Source: Bacteroidota bacterium | GTDB taxonomy: Bacteria; Bacteroidota; Bacteroidia; Bacteroidales; SZUA-534 | Reading direction: 5' to 3' | Assembly: GCA_020047835.1 (NCBI GenBank) | Contig: JAIFNJ010000017.1 | Span: 1 to 5,318 of the forward strand | Length of the DNA stretch: 5,318 nt | Shown here: in pieces, positions 1 to 5,318 of the stretch | Numbering within the stretch: position 1 is the first letter of the stretch | How the letters are laid out: each line of letters begins with the position of its first letter | Notes under the pieces: generated by a model | Database searches by the model: none | Seen by the model: the letters and a program-made list of their open reading frames with translations, nothing else | Told to the model about the DNA's origin: nothing | Program-made: the position numbers and the translations under genes

Positions 1-458
1 AAATGGCTAATAAAAAAGGAATTAAAGTGGTGCTTAACCCAGCTCCAGCAAGAGCTTTATCAGATAAACTGCTAAAAAGCCTTTACATGATAACACCAAA
101 CAAAAGTGAAGCTGAAATTCTTTCTGGTATAAAAGTACACGATTGGGAAAGTGCAAAAAAAGCAGGGGATGTCATTCGGGCAAAAGGGGCCGATATTGTG
201 GTCATTACCTTAGGAAGCCTTGGTGCTTTAATCTGTGAAGATAAAAAATATCATAAAGTAGATGCGGTAAAAGTAAATGCATTGGATACCACAGCTGCCG
301 GTGATACCTTTTCCGGTGCTTTGTGTGTAGGCATCTCCGAAGGAAAAACAATTGTTGACTCAGTTAAAATGGCCGCTAAAGCAGCAGCCTTATCGGTTAC
401 GAGAATGGGAGCGCAATCATCCATTCCTTTTCGTTCAGAGTTATCCTCCATGGAATAA
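1..458 (+). CDS. rbsK: Ribokinase (PfkB family), C-terminal half, 5' end outside window
   Basis: Ribokinase phosphorylates D-ribose with ATP to ribose 5-phosphate in the cytoplasm. About 151 residues are visible, reading in frame from the left edge (codons from base 3). The ATG at base 3 is almost certainly internal, because it lies just before the NPAPA motif in the middle of the family fold; roughly 150 N-terminal residues, including most of the sugar-binding part, should lie upstream. Visible landmarks, numbered from that Met, are NPAPA (12-16), TPNKSEAEILSG (31-42), TLGSLGAL (69-76) and the PfkB signature DTTAAGDTFSGAL (95-107). Asp101 (bases 303-305) is the expected catalytic base. SVTRMGAQSSIP (131-142) is a ribokinase-like ending. 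The spacing from NPAPA to the catalytic Asp matches my recollection of E. coli RbsK. The stop is 17 bases before the transporter gene, suggesting co-transcription. A related PfkB sugar or nucleoside kinase is possible, but the C-terminal motifs favour ribokinase. Confidence 0.9.
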   Translation, partial: MANKKGIKVVLNPAPARALSDKLLKSLYMITPNKSEAEILSGIKVHDWESAKKAGDVIRAKGADIVVITLGSLGALICEDKKYHKVDAVKVNALDTTAAGDTFSGALCVGISEGKTIVDSVKMAAKAAALSVTRMGAQSSIPFRSELSSME

Positions 459-475
459 CATTAAAAAACAAAAAA
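459..475 (+). promoter_or_regulatory. A-rich translation initiation region without Shine-Dalgarno, before susC-like gene
   Basis: This 17-base gap between the kinase stop and the transporter ATG is almost all A in its last 13 bases and contains no AGGAGG-like element. A-rich leaders in place of Shine-Dalgarno sequences are common in Bacteroidota, so this supports the ATG at 476 as the start. A second in-frame ATG at 485 (residue 4) is possible but would have a less A-rich leader. The gap shows no hairpin and has no room for a promoter, so the transporter is probably transcribed from upstream. Confidence 0.5.
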
Positions 476-3430
476 ATGAAACAAATGACCATCTACACGA
501 AACAATTCCGGTTGTTTTTTACCATTTTATTTATTTTAGGTATTTCGTGCCTTCAAGCCATAGCACAACCTGTACAAAAATTTGTGGTGACCGGTTTGGT
601 TACCGATGCCAATGAAAAAAATTCATTACCAGGAGTAAATGTAACTATCAAAGGAACCAATATTGGAACTGTCACCGATTTTGAGGGACATTATTCCATT
701 GAAATGCAAAATGAAAATGAAACCCTGGTTTTTTCAATGATGGGAATGTTGACCGAAGAAATTGTTGTTGGTGACCAAAAAACTATCAATGTAGTGATGG
801 TTGAAGATTTGAAAAGCCTTGAAGAAGTAGTAGTAATTGGTTATGGCACAACCACCAAAAAGGAAGTTACTGGATCGATTGCTACCGTAAAGTCGGAAGA
901 ATTTAATCAAGGAGCTTACAGCGATCCCATGGGTTTATTGCAAGGGAAAGTAGCCGGATTAACCATTGTAATGCCTGATGGGGCTGATCCAATGGCTGAA
1001 TATAATATTATTCTGAGGGGAACTAATACACTAACTTCTGGTCAAGGCCCACTAATTATCGTTGATGGAGTAGCCGGTTCTGACCTAAAAAATATTAGCC
1101 CGGAAGAGGTGGAATCGATGGATGTATTGAAAGATGGGGCAGCCGCTGCCATATACGGAACACGAGGCTCCAACGGAGTTATCATTATTACCACTAAAAG
1201 GGCAAAAGCTGGTGATAGCCATGTGGAATATACTGGACAATTTTCGATTCAGGTAGCCCCGCGCGGAGTTGAAAATCTTACAGCAGACGAATTCCGGGAG
1301 GCAATTTACCAGTATGCGCCTGATAAAGCTGTAAATATTTACGACAGCAATACCGACTGGTTCGATGAGATAACCCGATCGGTACCTTTCAGCATGAAAC
1401 ATAATTTTGCTATTACTGGTGGAACGGAAAATTTTTCGCACCGGACAAATATTTCCATTGATAATGCAAACGGATTATTAAAAGATAATGAATCGAACAA
1501 GTATTTGGTACGCACCAATATTTCACAAAAATTGCTCGATAACCTTTTGCTGCTCGATTACAATATATTTTACAGTTCCCGTAATTACAAACCGGCAAAC
1601 TACGATCTTTTTTATCAGGCATTCATCCGGAACCCCACCAGTGCAGTATATGATCCCGAAAATGAATATTCGGGAGGTTACACCGTGTTGGAAGGTATTG
1701 ACTATTATAATCCGGTGGCCATGCTTAATGAACGCACCCGCGAAGGAAAAAGCACCGATGCTGGAGGTAATATGCGTGCCACGTTAAATTTAACCGAATC
1801 ATTAAAATGGATTAATTTCATTTCAATTGAACAAAACGATTGGGAAGATATGTCTTATAAAACGCAGTTTTACCCAAGTATTTTAGGTAAAGGTGGTGAA
1901 GCAGAAATAGAAAATGGAAAGAGCAACAACTTGTTGTTTGAAACTACCATAAATTACACCAAATCAATTGAGAATCATAATTTTCAGGCTCTAGGAGGAT
2001 ATTCATATCAGGAAGAGGAGGAAAATTACTCATATATGGTAAATTCTGGATTCGATACCGATTATTACGGACCTCACAACATTGGTGATGGTTCTTCACT
2101 TGGGGTTGGTTTGGCTGAGATGAGTTCCCATAAAGAATCAAACAAACTTATTTCGTTTTTTGGACGTTTGATGTACAATTTCAATGAGCGGTATCTTGCA
2201 GCGGTTACTTTGCGACAAGAAGGTTCTTCAAGATTTGGTGAGAATAACAAATGGGGATTGTTTCCTTCTGCAAGCTTGGGTTGGCGTATCAATAAGGAAG
2301 AATTTATGAGTACTGTGAATTGGGTGAATGACCTTAAATTGAGGGTTGGATATGGAGTAACTGGAAATCAGGAGTTTGCTAATTATCAATCTTTAATAAT
2401 GCTGGGAAGTGGCAAAAAGTTTTTATACAAAGGTGAATGGATTAATACCTATGGACCAACATCAAATCCTAATCCTGACTTACGATGGGAAAAGAAGCAA
2501 GAACTGAATGCAGGGGTTGATTATTCATTATTCAACAACCGAATCAGCGGAGCCTTGGACTATTATTACCGCACCAGTAATGATTTACTTTATTCTTATC
2601 TGGTACCCGATAAACCACCGTATCTATATCCTGTAATTTATTCGAATTTAGGCACTATTAGCAATCAAGGTATTGAGCTTACTGTGAATGCAGTAGCTGT
2701 AAAAAATGCAAACTTTACCTGGAATACTAACCTAACATTCAGTAAAAACATCAACAAACTAATAAAATTATCGAACGAAGAATTTACCAGAACATTTGTT
2801 GAAACAGGATGGTTGGGAGGAGCGTTTCCACTTTATGCCATGCGAATTGAAGAAGGTAAATCGTTGGGAACATTTTTCGGACCGGTATGGTTGGGGTTGG
2901 ATGAAAATGGAAAGGATCTGTTTAAAAATGCGAACCCAATTGGCAAAGTGGACGTGGAGGATTGGGAAGCCATTGGAAATGCCTATCCTTTCTGCACCCT
3001 TGGTTGGAGTAATATGTTCACTTACAAAAACTGGGATCTAAATTTTTCGCTTCGTTCAAATATTGGTGGTGAGGTGTTGAATATGTATCGGTTGTATTAC
3101 GAGAACTGGCAGAGTCTTGGTAGGAATATAGTTCATACCCAGCTTGAAAATCCTGAATTCACAGGTATTGGTCAATATTCATCAAAATATGTGGAAGATG
3201 CTTCCTTTCTGAAGCTTGATAATATTTCGATAGGATATAACTTACCGTTCCAATCAAAATATATATCAAAAGTCCGGTTTAATGTAACTGCTCAGAATGT
3301 ATTTACCATTACGGGCTACAAAGGGCTTGATCCGGAAGCAAATTTAAGCGGTTTGGAACCTGGAATAGAATATATGAGGTACTATCCTCGCACTACATCT
3401 GTTACTTTCGGTGTTAACGCAACATTTTAA
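476..3430 (+). CDS. SusC/RagA-family TonB-linked outer-membrane transporter
   Basis: This is a 984-residue TonB-dependent outer-membrane importer of the SusC type, which takes up oligomers or other large nutrients together with a SusD lipoprotein. Residues 1-30 form a Sec signal peptide (basic start, hydrophobic FFTILFILGI, likely cleavage after AIA30). A carboxypeptidase-D-regulatory-like beta-sandwich spans about 36-110 (LPGVNVTIKGTNIGTVTDFEGHYSIEM). The TonB-box-like LEEVVVIGYGT (115-125) leads into the plug (about 115-245), which has the SusC hallmarks IIVDGV, VLKDGAAAAIYGTRGSNGV and IIITTK. The rest is beta-barrel with familiar SusC stretches: GRLMYNFNERYLAA and SSRFG (from about 563), LRVGYGVTGNQE (622-633) and NPNPDLRWEKKQELNAGVDY (664-683). 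The protein ends in a terminal Phe (VTFGVNATF), the usual barrel-assembly signal. Length is normal to slightly short. No N-terminal STN signalling domain is present, so control by an ECF sigma/anti-sigma pair through this protein is unlikely. The ligand cannot be read from sequence; the flanking kinase and hydrolase suggest a ribose-containing compound. Confidence 0.96.
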   Translation: MKQMTIYTKQFRLFFTILFILGISCLQAIAQPVQKFVVTGLVTDANEKNSLPGVNVTIKGTNIGTVTDFEGHYSIEMQNENETLVFSMMGMLTEEIVVGDQKTINVVMVEDLKSLEEVVVIGYGTTTKKEVTGSIATVKSEEFNQGAYSDPMGLLQGKVAGLTIVMPDGADPMAEYNIILRGTNTLTSGQGPLIIVDGVAGSDLKNISPEEVESMDVLKDGAAAAIYGTRGSNGVIIITTKRAKAGDSHVEYTGQFSIQVAPRGVENLTADEFREAIYQYAPDKAVNIYDSNTDWFDEITRSVPFSMKHNFAITGGTENFSHRTNISIDNANGLLKDNESNKYLVRTNISQKLLDNLLLLDYNIFYSSRNYKPANYDLFYQAFIRNPTSAVYDPENEYSGGYTVLEGIDYYNPVAMLNERTREGKSTDAGGNMRATLNLTESLKWINFISIEQNDWEDMSYKTQFYPSILGKGGEAEIENGKSNNLLFETTINYTKSIENHNFQALGGYSYQEEEENYSYMVNSGFDTDYYGPHNIGDGSSLGVGLAEMSSHKESNKLISFFGRLMYNFNERYLAAVTLRQEGSSRFGENNKWGLFPSASLGWRINKEEFMSTVNWVNDLKLRVGYGVTGNQEFANYQSLIMLGSGKKFLYKGEWINTYGPTSNPNPDLRWEKKQELNAGVDYSLFNNRISGALDYYYRTSNDLLYSYLVPDKPPYLYPVIYSNLGTISNQGIELTVNAVAVKNANFTWNTNLTFSKNINKLIKLSNEEFTRTFVETGWLGGAFPLYAMRIEEGKSLGTFFGPVWLGLDENGKDLFKNANPIGKVDVEDWEAIGNAYPFCTLGWSNMFTYKNWDLNFSLRSNIGGEVLNMYRLYYENWQSLGRNIVHTQLENPEFTGIGQYSSKYVEDASFLKLDNISIGYNLPFQSKYISKVRFNVTAQNVFTITGYKGLDPEANLSGLEPGIEYMRYYPRTTSVTFGVNATF

Positions 3431-3449
3431 TTAAAACGTACAACGAGTC
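3431..3449 (+). other. Short susC-susD intergenic gap, no terminator or promoter seen
   Basis: The 19 bases between the transporter stop and the lipoprotein ATG contain no inverted repeat and no good Shine-Dalgarno match; ACGAG just before the start is at best weak. An in-frame stop at 3432-3434 blocks any upstream extension of the lipoprotein gene, so the ATG at 3450 is the natural start. The gap is consistent with the two partners being translated from one message. Confidence 0.45.
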
Positions 3450-4961
3450 ATGAAAAATTTTACTTATACAATGCTGGTTATTTGTTTAACACTGGGGTTA
3501 AGCCTAATTTCCTGCACCGATTTAGAAGAAACGGTTTATTCTGATTTACCACTGGATGAATTCTTTCACTCTGAAAAGGATGTTTTGATGTATGCAGGCC
3601 GTGCTTATACCCATTTACAGCGGTACCCCGAAGAATTCAGCCTTTGGAGCCTAACTCAAATGGCTTCCGACGAAATGGTGGCTCCCGGCCGTGACGATGG
3701 ATTTGTTTGGGATAATGGCCGGTGGGATGAACTGCATACCCATAAGATTGACCCAAATAACAAAATACTCGGGTTAGCATGGAAAGCTGTTTTTGACGGA
3801 ATTTCTGCCTGTAACGAAATCATCTATGCAACCGAATTAACTGAAATCACATTCCCTGAAAAGGAGCAAATTGTTTGTGAAATTATCATATTACGGGCGT
3901 ACTTTTATTATTGGGCTATTGATAATTGGGGTAACATACCTTTTTCGGATGATTGGACTAATACGAGTTTGCCGGAACAAAAGGACCGGAAATTTATTTT
4001 CGATTTTATTGAGAAAGCAATACTTGACAATGTTGACAAATTGCAAAGCATTCCCTCTGCAGATAACTATGGAAGGGTTACCCAAGGGATGGCATATACC
4101 TTATTAGCAAAACTATACTTGAATGCCGAAGAATGGATTGGAGAGAATAAATATCAGGAGTCGGTGGATGCCTGCGATCAGGTGATTGCTCTTGCCAGTT
4201 ATCAGATTGAAGACGATTTTTTTGCAAATTTCAAGGTGTATAATGAATTATCCACAGAAAATATTTTTGTAATACCCATGCATTCTATTTTTACCAAAGA
4301 CCGGTTTTATTGGTACACTCTTACACTCAACGATGCAAGCCGCGCTACATTTGGGTTTAAGGGCCAAATGTGGGACGAGTTTATCTTGGAACCCGGTTAC
4401 TTAGATAAATACGCTACTAACGACATACGTAGTAAATCATTTCTATTTGGTCAACAAAAAGATATGAATGGGGTTGATATAATAATTGATGGAGAGCCAT
4501 TTATTTACACTCCAACAGTGGATAATTATATGGCACGCAAAAAATGGGAGGGAGCCCGATGTGCTAAATATGAATACCAAAAAGATCTTGAGTATTACGT
4601 TACTGATATGGAAAACGATTATGTATTGTTCCGTTATGCCGATGTGCTGTACACTAAGTTCGAAGCTTTATGGCGCTTAGGTCGTGCAGGAGAAATGATT
4701 GCTGATGCGGATCTTCAGAAAATCAGAACACGGGCTGGCCTTGCACCCTATACCCTTGGTGACATAACCGATACTGAACTTCTAAATGAGTTGGGTCGGG
4801 AATTTGCCTGGGAAGGCCATCGCAGGCAAGACCAGATCCGATTCGGGGTATGGGGTGATACTTGGTGGAACAAGCCGGCATCTGGTCCTAATGCAAAACT
4901 ATTCCCTATTCCGCAAGTGGCTCTAAGTACAAATTCCAATTTGGTTCAAAACCCGCAATAG
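3450..4961 (+). CDS. SusD/RagB-family nutrient-binding surface lipoprotein
   Basis: This 503-residue SusD-like protein is the outer-membrane lipoprotein that caps the SusC channel and binds the ligand. Residues 1-21 are a lipoprotein signal peptide with lipobox LIS-C and lipidated Cys22. The mature start, CTDLEE, carries acidic residues soon after the Cys, as in surface-exported Bacteroidota lipoproteins. The N-terminal SusD-like region with its TPR-type helices includes ILRAYFYYWAIDNWGNIPF (147-165) and GRVTQGMAYTLLAKLYLNAE (208-227). The C-terminal SusD/RagB domain shows LFRYADVLYTKFEALWRLGR (393-412), RTRAGL (426-431), LGREFAWEGHRRQDQIRFG (448-466) and KLFPIPQVALSTNSNLVQNP (483-502). Length is typical of the family and both ends are intact. 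It stops at QNPQ, where many relatives have QNPGY. It lies 19 bases after its SusC partner and 2 bases before the hydrolase gene. Ligand specificity is not conserved enough in this family to be read from motifs. Confidence 0.95.
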   Translation: MKNFTYTMLVICLTLGLSLISCTDLEETVYSDLPLDEFFHSEKDVLMYAGRAYTHLQRYPEEFSLWSLTQMASDEMVAPGRDDGFVWDNGRWDELHTHKIDPNNKILGLAWKAVFDGISACNEIIYATELTEITFPEKEQIVCEIIILRAYFYYWAIDNWGNIPFSDDWTNTSLPEQKDRKFIFDFIEKAILDNVDKLQSIPSADNYGRVTQGMAYTLLAKLYLNAEEWIGENKYQESVDACDQVIALASYQIEDDFFANFKVYNELSTENIFVIPMHSIFTKDRFYWYTLTLNDASRATFGFKGQMWDEFILEPGYLDKYATNDIRSKSFLFGQQKDMNGVDIIIDGEPFIYTPTVDNYMARKKWEGARCAKYEYQKDLEYYVTDMENDYVLFRYADVLYTKFEALWRLGRAGEMIADADLQKIRTRAGLAPYTLGDITDTELLNELGREFAWEGHRRQDQIRFGVWGDTWWNKPASGPNAKLFPIPQVALSTNSNLVQNPQ

Positions 4962-4963
4962 CT

Positions 4964-5318
4964 ATGTATAAATTAAGAATTTTACCGATAATTATTATTT
5001 TAACTGGTGTATTATTTATTTCACCAGCATTGGTTTCAGCCCAAAAAACCAATAAAATAAAGGTGAGCGAATTGCACGATAAAATTGCTGCAGCTTGGAT
5101 CGGACAGATGATTGGAAATATGTATGGGCTGCCTCATGAGAATAAATATGTAACAGCACCGGGGCTTGAAAATTGGCCATATGGTTACAGTAAAAGTCTG
5201 GATAAATTACAAAAATACGAAGGGGCATTTTCCGACGATGATACCGATGTGGAATATATGTATTTGTTGCAAATGCAGAAATTTGGTTCAGAGCCTTCTT
5301 ATGCCCAGCTTCGTGACG
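4964..5318 (+). CDS. Exported ADP-ribosylglycohydrolase-family protein (DraG/ARH fold), 3' end outside window
   Basis: An open frame starts at ATG 4964, two bases after the lipoprotein stop, and runs off the right edge after 118 codons. Residues 1-26 are a clear Sec signal peptide (MYKLR, then a hydrophobic stretch, cleavage likely after VSA26), and no lipobox follows, so the enzyme is probably periplasmic or secreted. The mature part begins like the ADP-ribosylglycohydrolase family (Pfam PF03747): LHDKIAAAWIGQMIGNMYGLPHE (37-59) matches the first helix with its small-residue G..G pattern. FSDDDTDVEYMYLLQM (89-104, acidic cluster at bases 5234-5248) matches the first metal-binding acidic motif, which is (S/T)DDT in DraG and ARH enzymes. 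These enzymes use two divalent metal ions, usually magnesium, to hydrolyse N- or O-ribosidic bonds of ADP-ribose adducts. The C-terminal metal motif lies outside the window, so activity cannot be judged. The near-contact spacing suggests translational coupling. Substrates other than ADP-ribose are possible, since many PF03747 members are uncharacterized. Confidence 0.82.
   Translation, partial: MYKLRILPIIIILTGVLFISPALVSAQKTNKIKVSELHDKIAAAWIGQMIGNMYGLPHENKYVTAPGLENWPYGYSKSLDKLQKYEGAFSDDDTDVEYMYLLQMQKFGSEPSYAQLRD

Noticed and set aside
3..5. ATG at base 3 as the true start of the kinase gene
   Set aside because: It would give a protein lacking the N-terminal half of the ribokinase fold; the reading frame continues to the window edge, so truncation by the window is the simpler explanation.
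539..550. Possible lipobox (GISC, Cys25) in the transporter's signal peptide
   Set aside because: Gly instead of Leu/Val at -3 is a poor lipobox, a good signal peptidase I site (AIA30) follows, and SusC-type barrels are not normally lipoproteins.
352..615. Open frame of 87 codons across the kinase/transporter junction
   Set aside because: It overlaps two well-supported genes in another frame and its translation has no recognizable domain; it is a shadow frame.
476..3430. Siderophore or vitamin B12 receptor as the identity of the TonB-dependent protein
   Set aside because: The N-terminal carboxypeptidase-regulatory-like domain, the SusC plug hallmarks and the adjacent SusD partner place it in the SusC/RagA family instead.
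4262..4269. TATTTTTG, matching the Bacteroidota -7 promoter consensus TAnnTTTG
   Set aside because: It lies inside the lipoprotein gene, no TTTG element is present about 20 bases upstream, and such matches are expected by chance in AT-rich DNA.
5016..5228. Minus-strand open frame of 70 codons near the right end
   Set aside because: It is antisense to the signal peptide and first helix of the ADP-ribosylglycohydrolase-like gene, whose plus-strand reading has clear family motifs.

Overview
The window looks like part of a chromosomal polysaccharide-utilization-locus-type (PUL-type) operon from a member of the Bacteroidota. The best evidence is an adjacent SusC/RagA-type TonB-dependent outer-membrane transporter and SusD/RagB-type surface lipoprotein, a pairing characteristic of that phylum. 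A moderately AT-rich composition (about 40% GC by eye, not computed) and gene starts with no Shine-Dalgarno sequence agree with this. A genus cannot be assigned from the sequence alone.

Four genes lie on the + strand and fill nearly the whole window. (1) 1-458 is the C-terminal half of a ribokinase (PfkB family), cut by the left edge. (2) 476-3430 is a complete 984-residue SusC-like transporter. (3) 3450-4961 is a complete 503-residue SusD-like lipoprotein. (4) 4964-5318 is the N-terminal part of a secreted ADP-ribosylglycohydrolase-family protein (DraG/ARH fold), cut by the right edge. The gaps are 17, 19 and 2 bases, with no terminator hairpin or convincing promoter in any of them, so the four genes are probably one transcript. 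No RNA genes, mobile elements, CRISPR arrays or notable repeats were seen, and no stretch over 20 bases lies outside a gene.

Together the genes suggest a scavenging pathway for ribose-containing compounds. The lipoprotein and TonB-dependent channel would capture and import a riboside or ADP-ribose-containing ligand. The exported ADP-ribosylglycohydrolase-like enzyme would cleave a ribosidic bond, and the cytoplasmic kinase would convert the freed ribose to ribose 5-phosphate. The layout resembles the rus (ribose utilization system) loci described in Bacteroides thetaiotaomicron and relatives. The family assignments are strong. The substrate, and the pathway as a whole, are inference.
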